Positions 1-8,042 of a DNA stretch of 64,000 nucleotides are shown here, piece by piece; position 1 is the stretch's first letter; the number at the start of each line of letters is the position of its first letter. The DNA lies in the NCBI RefSeq assembly GCF_022760995.1, contig NZ_JAKWJO010000012.1, positions 1 to 64,000 of the forward strand, written 5' to 3'. The notes below the pieces were generated by a model. The model was not told where the DNA came from. It worked only from the letters and a program-made list of their open reading frames with translations, and ran no database searches. The position numbers and the translations under genes are program-made. This stretch comes from Dyella sedimenti (lineage in GTDB: Bacteria > Pseudomonadota > Gammaproteobacteria > Xanthomonadales > Rhodanobacteraceae).

Positions 1-108
1 CGGGCCATGCTGCAATTTTGCCACCCGCGAACCAGCCTTCAACCCGGTTTTGTTAGCGGCTCTAAGCGTTGAAGAGCTGACTCTTTCAAAGGCGTAGAGA
101 CGAGAGCA

Positions 109-732
109 TCACAAGGCATGGGGCGAAGGCGTGCTGGACTTGAGCTTCATGCCGTAGATTGTCCCCTGCATGTATGCGCCACGTGGCACATACAAGAAAA
201 TGATGGTGGATAGAAGCAGGTCGCCACCAGACGACATGGCGTTGAAAATCGACACCCATGGCATGTAACTCTCTTGCCCGAAGGGGTGAAAAATCAATTG
301 GATGACCAGGGGCATGCAGGTTAGCCAGACAAAAGGAGCTAGCATTGATGTCATGGCCCGATTCTTACTCAATACCCCCGCGTACCAGGCGTAGGGCGTC
401 AGAATTTTCGGCATGAAGCCGAAGCCTGCCTTTTTGTCTTTCCAGAAGCCCGGAAAGGAGGCGAAGTGAATCACCTCATGTGCAACGTTGGTACTGAGCA
501 TGATCAGTAATACGGGAAGTATAGAGAACGGATGACTTAGAAGCGAAAGGAAAGGCCGTAAGGGGTCGATCCCGCTTGCCAGCCAAAGTGCCGTAGCCGC
601 AACGAGCACCAAGAAAGAGATGATTGGCCCGTATCCATTGATTTTCTCGAAATTCGATGGGAATGCCGAAAAATCTTCAAGGAGGATGTCATCCTTAATC
701 AGGCGCGGGGTCTTTCCGTAAAAGAATCGCAT
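109..732 (-). CDS. Membrane zincin-like protein (DUF3267-type putative metalloprotease)
   Basis: This is a 207-residue membrane protein with several hydrophobic segments (roughly residues 35-55, 65-85, 125-150 and 160-185). An HEVIH motif near residue 85 fits the HExxH zinc site of zincin peptidases, and overall it resembles the DUF3267 group of small membrane metalloproteases. The start is well supported: GAGGAG lies just upstream of the ATG. It is downstream of, and on the same strand as, a double-glycine-leader peptide gene, with a 73-base gap that holds a hairpin. A role in processing, exporting or resisting that peptide is inference from position alone. The region is less GC-rich than the rest of the window, suggesting transfer. 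Confidence 0.7.
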   Translation of the reverse strand: MRFFYGKTPRLIKDDILLEDFSAFPSNFEKINGYGPIISFLVLVAATALWLASGIDPLRPFLSLLSHPFSILPVLLIMLSTNVAHEVIHFASFPGFWKDKKAGFGFMPKILTPYAWYAGVLSKNRAMTSMLAPFVWLTCMPLVIQLIFHPFGQESYMPWVSIFNAMSSGGDLLLSTIIFLYVPRGAYMQGTIYGMKLKSSTPSPHAL

Positions 733-759
733 GATTTTCTCCTCGGCCTATCCTTTGAA

Positions 760-783
760 AGAAGTCGCCTTGTGGCGACTTCT
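760..783 (-). terminator. Hairpin between the leader-peptide gene and the zincin gene
   Basis: Perfect 10-bp inverted repeat (760-769 with 774-783) around a four-base loop. On the minus strand it follows the small peptide gene and is followed by a short T-rich stretch (TTCTTTC). It could be a partial terminator that makes the peptide message more abundant than the downstream zincin message. The weak T tract keeps confidence moderate. Confidence 0.5.
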
Positions 784-805
784 GTTAAGAACGACTCCTG
801 ATCAA

Positions 806-970
806 TCAAGAAACCAGGTGGGTGCCGAAAGCACAGTCGATGCCGTAGTCAATTGCATAACCAAGTGCGATGTCTGCGCCCACGGCAAGGCCGAGCGTGC
901 CGCCCGCCAAAAAAGCCCCGAGGTAACCACCCGCGACTTGCTCCACTTCCAGTTCGTTGAGTTCGCGCAT
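806..970 (-). CDS. Small double-glycine-leader peptide, bacteriocin-like
   Basis: A 54-residue product. The first 15 residues, MRELNELEVEQVAGG, match the classic double-glycine leader of class II bacteriocins and related peptides: a charged amphipathic stretch with conserved Glu and Leu/Val, then Gly-Gly. Cleavage after GG would free a 39-residue Gly/Ala-rich hydrophobic peptide with one cysteine (CAFGTHLVS end) and GxxxG-like spacing typical of membrane-active peptides. The frame is open further upstream, but the ATG at 970 is preferred because AGAAGG lies about 9 bases before it and the leader begins exactly there. No PCAT-type ABC exporter is in the window, so any exporter would be encoded elsewhere. 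Function is inferred from the leader only. Confidence 0.65.
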   Translation of the reverse strand: MRELNELEVEQVAGGYLGAFLAGGTLGLAVGADIALGYAIDYGIDCAFGTHLVS

Positions 971-1234
971 GACACAATTTCCTTCTGTCATTGATGCAGC
1001 ATACCCTGCATCTTGATTTTTCCGGCTACCGGAAACTCCTGATACGCCGCCGATACAATTCAGGTTTTCTATGGCCAGGCGTTGGCCGCCGCGCCTTGCT
1101 CGGCCAGTGTCACCAAGCGAAGTGCATGGGTTGGTCATGAGGAAAGGGGCCAGACTCGACTGTGGCGATGCCGCCATCATTGAGTCGCCTATCAGGTAAC
1201 ACCATCAGCCATTTCCTCCACGTGATGACAGGAA

Positions 1235-1690
1235 ATGTCTCTGTACGCTGTTTCATACTGCGCAGTGCGCAGCTTGGCGTGTTACCGCTGTTCGGTGTGT
1301 TGCCACTCTACGGAGCAGATTCCCAAGAGCCCATTCAAAATCTTCCTGCTCTGCCCGAAACTAGGCGGATGTTGCCCGAGAGCTTTCCGAAATGGCGCAC
1401 GGTGCACGCGTACTTCCAGATCTGGAGCGAGGTGGACAAAGAGGAGGTGAGCCTGCCGGAGCGGGCGCTCAAAAATCAGGTTGGCGCGGCCCGCGAGAAA
1501 CAGGGGTGCAACGGCTGCAGCAGGTTCTTGATCGTGGACGCGCAGAGCGTGAAGAACAGTGATACGGCCGGTCAGAAGGGCTATGACGCGGGCAAGAAGG
1601 TGTCGGGGATCAGGCGACACATCGCGGTGGACACGCAAGGGTTGCCGCACGCCATCGCGGTGACCAACGGCGGAGGTGGCCGGGAGATCG
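1235..1690 (+). pseudogene. IS5-family transposase remnant
   Basis: From about 1369 one frame reads MLPESFPKWRTVHAYFQIW and then LIVDAQSVKNSDTAGQKGYD, AGKKVSGIRRHIAVDTQGLP and HAIAVT, a very familiar stretch of IS5-family (IS1031/IS427-like) DDE transposases containing the first catalytic Asp. The upstream part (about 1235-1330) is only recognisable in a different frame (SLYAV...), so the N-terminus is frameshifted. Homology stops near 1680, so the second half with the remaining catalytic residues is gone. The 3' break lies about 20 bases from the recJ stop. Nothing here could make an active enzyme. Terminal inverted repeats were not identified. Confidence 0.75.
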
Positions 1691-1701
1691 TGAACAAGCT
1701 C

Positions 1702-3417
1702 TCAGGGCGCCTGGATATGCCGCAACAGCAGGCGCGCGCGCTCGCGTCCCTGCCAATCGTTGATGACCAGTTCGTACACGGCACGGAAGGCCGTCGGCGG
1801 CGGCGTGCCATCGTAGGCGTTGAACATCACCGCCTCGTGCAGGCTGCCGTCGCGCGGATCGCGCAACTCCAGGCGCAGGTGCTTGCCGCCCATCACGCGC
1901 CAACTGGCACATTCGAACAGGTTCTCGAACACTGGCTCGGGAAACGCCTGTCCCCACGGGCCACCCTCGCGCAACTGCCTCGCCAGGACCAGCGTGGCGG
2001 CGCCGGGCGGCAGCTCTCCGTCGGTGTGCTGCACGGCCTGCAGTTGGTCCTCGTCCAGCCATTCCCGCGCGATGGCGTCGAAGGCATCGGCGAAGCGTGG
2101 ATAATCTTGCGTGCGCAGGCTCAGGCCCGCCGCCATGGCATGGCCGCCGAAGCGCGCGATCAGGCCCGGGTGACGGGCGTCGATCGCGACCAGCGCGTCG
2201 CGGATATGGAAGCCGGCGATCGAACGCGCCGAGCCGCGCAGTTCGTCGGGTGCATCCTCGCTGGCCGGTGCGAAGGCGATCACCGGGCGGTGCAGCCGTT
2301 CCTTCAGCTTGGAGGCCACCAGTCCCACCACGCCGGCATGCCAGCCCGGCTCGAACAGGGCCACGCCCACCGCATCGATGTGGGTGGCCTGCGCCACCAT
2401 CACTTCCGCATCGGCGACCATCGCCGCCTGCAGTTCGCGGCGCTCCTGGTTGATCGAACCGAGCAGCTCGGCATAGTGGCGGGCCAGTGCCACGTCATCG
2501 GTCAGCAGGCATTCCACGCCGATGCGCATGTCCTCCAGCCGGCCGGCCGCGTTGAGGCGCGGACCGATCGCATAGCCCAGGTCGCTGGCGCACAGCGAGG
2601 CCAGGCTGCGCTGGCTGGCCTCCACCAGGGCGGTTACCCCGGCGCAGCCACGGCCGCTGCGCAATCGGCGCAGGCCCGCTTCGACCAGCACGCGGTTGTT
2701 GAAATCCAGCGGCACCAGGTCGGCCACCGTGCCCACCGCCACCAGGTCTAGCAGCACCGACAGGTCGGGCTCGGCGCCGGTGGCGAACAGGCCTTGCTCG
2801 CGCATCGCGGCGCGCAGGGCCAGCAGCAGGTAGAACATCACGCCGACACCGGCCAGCGCCTTGCTGGGGAAGCCATCGCCCGCCAGGTTGGGATTGACCA
2901 TGGCGTCGGCGGCGGGCAGCTGTTCGCCCGGCAGGTGATGGTCGGTGACGATCACGCGGATGCCCAGCTTGTGCGCGGTCGCCACGCCGGCCACGCTGGC
3001 CACGCCGTTGTCCACGGTGACGATCAGTTGTGGCCGGGGCCGAAGCGATTCGACCAGCGCGGCGCTCAGGCCATAGCCATGGACGAAGCGGTTGGGCACC
3101 GCGTAGTTCACGTGGCGCGCGCCCAGCAGACGCAGGCCACGCACCGCCACCGCGGTACCGGTGGCGCCATCGCAGTCGTAGTCGCCGGCGATCAGGATGG
3201 ACCAGTCCTCGCCGATGGCGCGCACCAGCAGTTCGACCGCCTGTTCCACACCGCCCAGTTGCAGGGGCGGCAGCAGGTGAGCAAGGCGGTACTCGGCCTG
3301 CGCGGGACACAGCACGCCACGGGCGGCATAGACCCGTTGCAGCACGGGATGCACGGCATCGCCCCAGCCGCTGGGTTCGCCGAGCAGCGCGCGGCGACGC
3401 AGGCGTACCGGTCTCAT
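1702..3417 (-). CDS. recJ: Single-stranded-DNA-specific exonuclease RecJ
   Basis: A 571-residue protein, the usual RecJ length. RecJ digests single-stranded DNA 5' to 3' in RecF-pathway recombination, mismatch repair and base excision repair. The DHH-family metal motifs are visible: DYDCDGATG near residue 80, TVDNG, and VTDHHLPG near residue 160. A DHHA1-type region follows (GWHAGVVGLVASKLKERLHRP, then FGGHAMAAGLS). The start is placed at the ATG at 3417, which overlaps the stop of the upstream rpfE-like gene in an ATGA arrangement; longer in-frame extension runs inside that gene. An IS5 remnant abuts the 3' end, but the protein appears complete. Confidence 0.93.
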   Translation of the reverse strand: MRPVRLRRRALLGEPSGWGDAVHPVLQRVYAARGVLCPAQAEYRLAHLLPPLQLGGVEQAVELLVRAIGEDWSILIAGDYDCDGATGTAVAVRGLRLLGARHVNYAVPNRFVHGYGLSAALVESLRPRPQLIVTVDNGVASVAGVATAHKLGIRVIVTDHHLPGEQLPAADAMVNPNLAGDGFPSKALAGVGVMFYLLLALRAAMREQGLFATGAEPDLSVLLDLVAVGTVADLVPLDFNNRVLVEAGLRRLRSGRGCAGVTALVEASQRSLASLCASDLGYAIGPRLNAAGRLEDMRIGVECLLTDDVALARHYAELLGSINQERRELQAAMVADAEVMVAQATHIDAVGVALFEPGWHAGVVGLVASKLKERLHRPVIAFAPASEDAPDELRGSARSIAGFHIRDALVAIDARHPGLIARFGGHAMAAGLSLRTQDYPRFADAFDAIAREWLDEDQLQAVQHTDGELPPGAATLVLARQLREGGPWGQAFPEPVFENLFECASWRVMGGKHLRLELRDPRDGSLHEAVMFNAYDGTPPPTAFRAVYELVINDWQGRERARLLLRHIQAP

Positions 3418-4343
3418 CGGCCGCCTCCACGCCAGAAGCGCCAGCGGTGCCAGGGACGATGCAGCCAGCGCTCGCCGCTGGCGAAACTCAACTGCACCGA
3501 TTGCGTGCTCGCCCATGCCCGCATGCTGGGCCACCAGGCGGATGCGATCTCGTCCACCGGCAAGTCCTGCAGGTCGACCAGCCAGCCCACCGTCGCCGTG
3601 GCGACGCTCGCGCTTTCGCGCGCACGCGCATCGATGCCCGCGCGCCAGGCCAGCGCCCGCAGCAAGACGTCGTCGCCCACCACGCCTTGCAACGCGGTGG
3701 CCACCGTCGCGGGCAGGGAACCGCCACCCCACAGCCACAGGCTGTTGATCGGCGGCATGCCCCGCAGGCGCCGCTCCGCATTGAGCGGGTGCTGGTGCAG
3801 CAGCACCTGTACGTCGTTGAGCAACAGGCGCCAGCGCCGCCCTTCGCCACCTTGCGGCAGGTGTTCGTAGAGATCCTCGCCCAGCGCCTGCTCGGGCGCC
3901 GCGAAACGCGGCACGGCCGTGCCCGTCGGCAGGCGCAGGTGCCAGTGGTCGGGCGAGGACACTTCCAGCGACATGCCGGCTTCCTCGAACACGCTCTTCA
4001 ACGGCTCGGCCAGCGATTGCGCGGCGGCCAGGTCCAGTTGCATCTGACCGCAGGCCAGCAGGCGCGCGCCGGTGAGATCCGGCTGCACCCAGGCGGGATC
4101 GGCGCACAGCCAGGTGGCGTCGCCGGCATCGCCGGCCATCAGTTCTCGAGTCAGCGCCCCGGCCGGCAGCCCGCCATCGATGGCGAAGCGTCCGGCCAGT
4201 CCGCCGAGATAGCCCCGCGCGCCATCGGGCAGGCGGTCAGCCTTGCGCAACAGGCCGCGCACGGGATGATCGGACGCGAAGCGGGCCAGGTCCGGCAACC
4301 ATGCTTCCAACGGGCGCAATGCACTGTCCACAGGAGGGCTCAT
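3414..4343 (-). CDS. rpfE: RpfE-type regulatory protein (phosphoglycerate mutase-related)
   Basis: A 309-residue soluble protein related to the family known as RpfE in Xanthomonas and as COG4255 elsewhere, sometimes annotated as a cofactor-independent phosphoglycerate mutase relative. The signature LLNDVQVLLHQHPLNAERR followed by MPPINSLWLWGGGSLP lies around residues 180-215. In Xanthomonas and Xylella rpfE sits beside recJ within the region controlling pathogenicity factors; its molecular role is not settled. Both ends show 4-base ATGA overlaps, with yheS upstream and recJ downstream, so the three are probably one translationally coupled operon. The symbol is given by family resemblance and context. 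Confidence 0.75.
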   Translation of the reverse strand: MSPPVDSALRPLEAWLPDLARFASDHPVRGLLRKADRLPDGARGYLGGLAGRFAIDGGLPAGALTRELMAGDAGDATWLCADPAWVQPDLTGARLLACGQMQLDLAAAQSLAEPLKSVFEEAGMSLEVSSPDHWHLRLPTGTAVPRFAAPEQALGEDLYEHLPQGGEGRRWRLLLNDVQVLLHQHPLNAERRLRGMPPINSLWLWGGGSLPATVATALQGVVGDDVLLRALAWRAGIDARARESASVATATVGWLVDLQDLPVDEIASAWWPSMRAWASTQSVQLSFASGERWLHRPWHRWRFWRGGGR

Positions 4344-6241
4344 GCCTCGAGCCGCTCGTACAGTTCCAGCCATTCGGCTTCCAGCGTTTCCTTCTCCTGC
4401 CGCAGTTCGCCCTGGCGCTGGCCCAGGCGCATCATCTCCGCGGTGGGGCCATTGTAGGTTTCCGGGTCGGCCAGCCTGGCCTCCAGGGCGCCCAACTCGT
4501 TTTCGATGGTGGCCACGCGTGTTTCGATCTTCTTCACGCGCTGGCGGGCCGCCTTTTCGTTCTCGCGCTGCGCGGCCGTGCGGCGGCGGCGCTCCTCCGG
4601 CGATTCGGCGCGCGCGGCCGGTGCGGCGGCGGCCTCGTCCTTGGTCTTCTTCGCGGCGCCGCCGCGGCTGCGCAGCCAGCGCGCATAATCGTCCAGGTCG
4701 CCGTCGAAGCCTTCCACCGCGCCATCGGCCACGCGCCAGAAACTGTCGCATACCATGCCCAGCAGGTGTCGGTCGTGCGAGACCAGCACCAGCGCGCCGT
4801 CGAAGTCGGCCAGCGCGTCGGCCAGCGCTTCGCGCATGTCCAGGTCGAGATGGTTGGTCGGCTCGTCCAACAGCAGCAGGTTGGGCTTGTCCCAGGCGAT
4901 CAGCGCCAGCGCCAAGCGCGCGCGCTCGCCGCCGGAAAAACCATCGACTGGCTCGAACGCGCGGTCCCCGGCGAAATTCCAGCCGCCCAGGAAGTCACGC
5001 AGGACCTGCGCACTGACGCCCGGCGCCTTGTCCTGCAGGTGGTCGAACGGCGAGGCGCCTTCGCGCAGGCTTTCCACCGTGTGCTGGGCGAAGTAGCCGA
5101 TCTTCAGGTCCTTGTGCGCCTTGCGCTCGCCGGCCAGCGGCGCCAGCTCGCCCACCAGCGTCTTGACCAGGGTGGACTTGCCGGCGCCATTGGGGCCCAG
5201 CAGGCCGATGCGCTCGCCCGCCTCCAGGCGGAAGCGCACGTCGCGCAGGATCACCGCTTGGCCATCCGCGCCGGCATACCCCGCCTCGGCCTCTTCCAGT
5301 TGCAGCATCGAATCGGGCAGCCGGTCCGGCGCGGCGAACTGGAAGCGGAACGGCCGCTCGGCGCGCACGGCCTCGGTGCCGGCCAGCTTTTCCAGGCGCT
5401 TGACGCGCGACTGCGCCTGCTTGGCCTTGCTGGCCTTGGCCTTGAAGCGATCGACGAAGGATTGCAGGTGCGCGCGCTCGGCCTGCTCGCGCTCGTGTGC
5501 GATCTGCTGCTGGCGCAGTTGCTCGGCGCGCAGGCGCTCGAAGGCGCTGTAGTTGCCGGTATAGAGCTTCGCCCCGCCATCGTTGAGGTGCAGCGTATGG
5601 GTAATCACGCCGTCGAGGAACTCGCGGTCGTGCGAGATCACCAGCAAGGTGCCCTGGTAGCGGCGCAGCCATTCTTCCAGCCACAGCACGGCGTCGAGGT
5701 CGAGGTGGTTGGTGGGCTCGTCCAGCAACAGCAGTTCCGATGGCGCCATCAGCGCGCGCGCCAGGTTGAGGCGCACGCGCCAGCCGCCGGAAAACTCCCA
5801 CACTGGCGTCTCATGGGTTTCCGGCGCAAAGCCCAGGCCGTGCAGCAGGCGGCCGGCGCGGGCGCGCGCGTCGTAGCCGTGCAGTTCCTCGATGCGGTGG
5901 TGCGCCCTGGCCATGGCCTCGGTATCGCCGCGCGACTGGGCATCCAGCTCGTCGCGCAAGGCGGCGGCCAAGGCCTCGTCGCCGGCCATCACGTACTCGA
6001 TGGCGGGATCCGGCAATGCCGGCGTCTCCTGCGCCACCGAGGCCATGCGCAGCTTCGCCGGCAGGTCCAGGTCGCCGGCGTCCGGTTCCAGCCGGCCCTG
6101 CAGCGCCGCGAACAGGCTGGACTTGCCGCAGCCGTTGCGGCCCACCACGCCCAGCCGCCAGCCGCCCTGGATCACCAGGTCGATGTCGGAAAGCAGCAGC
6201 CGGCTGCCACGGCGCAGCGCGAAATGACGAAACGAGATCAT
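4340..6241 (-). CDS. yheS: ABC-F family ATPase, YheS type
   Basis: A 633-residue protein with two ABC ATPase domains and no membrane segments, as expected for ABC-F proteins that act on ribosomes rather than in transport. Domain 1 has Walker A GRNGCGKS near residue 35, a signature EFSGGWRVRLNLARAL and a Walker B ending LLLLDEPTNHLD. A charged linker (about residues 235-300) follows. Domain 2 has Walker A GPNGAGKS and again LLLLDEPTNHLD. The C-terminal tail (about 540-633) is a charged coiled coil. The N-terminus and overall layout match YheS more than Uup, EttA or YbiT. First gene of the run with rpfE and recJ; the next gene upstream is divergent. Confidence 0.9.
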   Translation of the reverse strand: MISFRHFALRRGSRLLLSDIDLVIQGGWRLGVVGRNGCGKSSLFAALQGRLEPDAGDLDLPAKLRMASVAQETPALPDPAIEYVMAGDEALAAALRDELDAQSRGDTEAMARAHHRIEELHGYDARARAGRLLHGLGFAPETHETPVWEFSGGWRVRLNLARALMAPSELLLLDEPTNHLDLDAVLWLEEWLRRYQGTLLVISHDREFLDGVITHTLHLNDGGAKLYTGNYSAFERLRAEQLRQQQIAHEREQAERAHLQSFVDRFKAKASKAKQAQSRVKRLEKLAGTEAVRAERPFRFQFAAPDRLPDSMLQLEEAEAGYAGADGQAVILRDVRFRLEAGERIGLLGPNGAGKSTLVKTLVGELAPLAGERKAHKDLKIGYFAQHTVESLREGASPFDHLQDKAPGVSAQVLRDFLGGWNFAGDRAFEPVDGFSGGERARLALALIAWDKPNLLLLDEPTNHLDLDMREALADALADFDGALVLVSHDRHLLGMVCDSFWRVADGAVEGFDGDLDDYARWLRSRGGAAKKTKDEAAAAPAARAESPEERRRRTAAQRENEKAARQRVKKIETRVATIENELGALEARLADPETYNGPTAEMMRLGQRQGELRQEKETLEAEWLELYERLEA

Positions 6242-6414
6242 GAAAGCCTATCCGGACCGGGCGTCCTGCCGCCCGCAGCCGTGCATGATAACGGCCCCGG
6301 CATCCGAATCGGCGCCATGAATGCCCACGGCGTCGCAATCGCCATAGGTGCGCATGGCGTACCCCTGGCAGTTCTGCTACAACGGCGCGGCAACGCCTGG
6401 TGCGGAGGGGAACC

Positions 6415-6750
6415 ATGAAAATCGGCAAGTTCGGCAGCAGCCTGTTCGTGATCGCGCTCGCGGCCGCCGCTGGCGTGCCCGCCCATGCGGACAGCCTGCT
6501 GGTCAATCGCGTGCAGCAGGAAAAGTCCATGGACCTGCCCACGCGCGGCATGAGCATGTCCGAGGTCGAGAAGAAATACGGCGAACCGCAGCGCAAGCTG
6601 TCCCCGCGCGGCGGCGACAGCGCCAAGCATCCGACCATCAACCGCTGGGAGTACGCGAACTTCATCGTGTACTTCGAGCACAGCCACGTGATCCACTCCG
6701 TGCTCAACACGCCGGCGGGCAACAACACCAACCCCGCCACCGCCCAGTAA
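6415..6750 (+). CDS. Small exported protein, SmpA/OmlA-like
   Basis: A 111-residue protein with a clear Sec signal peptide (hydrophobic core about residues 9-20, cleavage near AHA-DS). The mature part contains MSMSEVEKKYGEPQRK and later NRWEYANFIVYFEHSHVIHS, a pattern seen in small periplasmic domains of the SmpA/OmlA (BamE-like) fold. There is no lipobox cysteine, so it should be soluble in the periplasm. The ATG at 6415 is chosen over an in-frame GTG at 6400 because GGAGGGG lies just before it. It is divergent from yheS. No specific function can be assigned. Confidence 0.75.
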   Translation: MKIGKFGSSLFVIALAAAAGVPAHADSLLVNRVQQEKSMDLPTRGMSMSEVEKKYGEPQRKLSPRGGDSAKHPTINRWEYANFIVYFEHSHVIHSVLNTPAGNNTNPATAQ

Positions 6751-6881
6751 CCACTGGCCCGCCCCCGGCGGCGAACCGCGCCGCCGGGGAATCGCCCCGC
6801 GTGCTGATCCCGCTGGCGTTTCCTAGTAAAATGCGCGTCCCGTCGCCCGCCCCGCGACTTCCCCACGACGCGAGATTCCCC

Positions 6882-7916
6882 ATGACTGACGCCACCCTGC
6901 GCCTGCCGGCGGAATGGGAGCCGCAATCGGCCGTGCTGATCGCCTGGCCGCACGCCGGCACCGACTGGGCCGACCGCCTGGCCGAGGTCGAGACCACCTA
7001 CGTGGCGCTGGCCGCCGCCGTGACGCGCTTCCAGCCGCTGATCGTGGTGGTGGCCAGCCACGAGTTGCGCCTGCGCGTGCAGTCCCTGCTGGCCGGCGAA
7101 GGCGTGGACCTCTCCCAGTTGCGTTTCGTCGAGCTGCCCTACGACGACACCTGGCTACGCGATTCCGGCCCGATCACGTTGAAGGGAAGCGATGGCCGAT
7201 TCCAGCTCACCGACTTCCGTTTCACCGGCTGGGGCGGCAAGTTCGGCGCCGAGCAGGACGACGCGCTGATCGCCGGACTGGTGCAGGCCGGCGTGTTCGG
7301 CCATGCCGCGCACCAGCGCATCGACTGGGCGCTGGAAGGCGGCGGCATCGAGAGCGATGGCGACGGCACGGTGCTGACCACCTGGCGCTGCCTCGCCCAG
7401 CGCCATCCGGAGCAGTCGCGCGAAACCATGAGCGCCATCCTGGCCGACAGCCTGCACGCCAGCCGCGTGCTGTGGCTCGACCACGGCTACCTCGAAGGCG
7501 ACGATACCGACGCGCACATCGACACCCTGGCCCGCTTCGCGCCGGGCGAACGCATCGTCTACCAGGCCTGCGACGACGAAGCCGACCCGCACTACGGCGA
7601 ACTCAAGCGCATGGGCGAGGAACTGGCCGCGCTGCGCACGGCCGACGGCCGTCCGTACCGGCTCCATCCCCTGCCCTGGGCGCGCCCGATCATCGACGAA
7701 GGCCGCCGCCTCGCCGCCTCCTACGCCAATTACCTGGTCGTCAACGGCGCCGTGCTGGTGCCGGCCTATGGCGACGCGGCGGACGACGAGGCCGCGCGCA
7801 TCATCGGCGAGGCGCACCCGGGCCGCGAGGTCGTGCAGGTGCCGTGCCGCCCGCTGATCTGGCAGAACGGCAGCCTGCACTGCATCACCATGCAGCTGCC
7901 CGCTGGCATCGTCTGA
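6882..7916 (+). CDS. aguA: Agmatine deiminase
   Basis: A 344-residue guanidino-group-modifying enzyme (PAD_porph family) that converts agmatine to N-carbamoylputrescine and ammonia. Visible family features include the N-terminal PAEWEPQSAVLIAWP, DDTWLRDSGP near residue 90, WGGKF, EGGGIESDGDGT near residue 155, and the catalytic cysteine in NGSLHC at about residue 334. The ATG at 6882 begins MTDATLRLP; the frame is open further upstream, but that part has no family resemblance. The aguB gene follows in the same direction after 126 bases, so the two encode consecutive steps of the arginine decarboxylase route to putrescine. Confidence 0.92.
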   Translation: MTDATLRLPAEWEPQSAVLIAWPHAGTDWADRLAEVETTYVALAAAVTRFQPLIVVVASHELRLRVQSLLAGEGVDLSQLRFVELPYDDTWLRDSGPITLKGSDGRFQLTDFRFTGWGGKFGAEQDDALIAGLVQAGVFGHAAHQRIDWALEGGGIESDGDGTVLTTWRCLAQRHPEQSRETMSAILADSLHASRVLWLDHGYLEGDDTDAHIDTLARFAPGERIVYQACDDEADPHYGELKRMGEELAALRTADGRPYRLHPLPWARPIIDEGRRLAASYANYLVVNGAVLVPAYGDAADDEAARIIGEAHPGREVVQVPCRPLIWQNGSLHCITMQLPAGIV

Positions 7917-8042
7917 CCAGCGACGCTGGAAACCGGCGCGCAACGCCCCATATCGCCCGAAGCCGGCCCGCCACGGGCCGGCCATCCGTATCCGCTAGAC
8001 TTGGCGGCCCACCCACGCGGCAGCCCCACCGAGACGACGCCG

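Noticed and set aside
1162-2751. 529-residue frame running from the IS5 remnant into recJ
   Set aside because: Only the first third has transposase resemblance; the rest is antisense to recJ. Treated as a chance fusion of a remnant with shadow frame.
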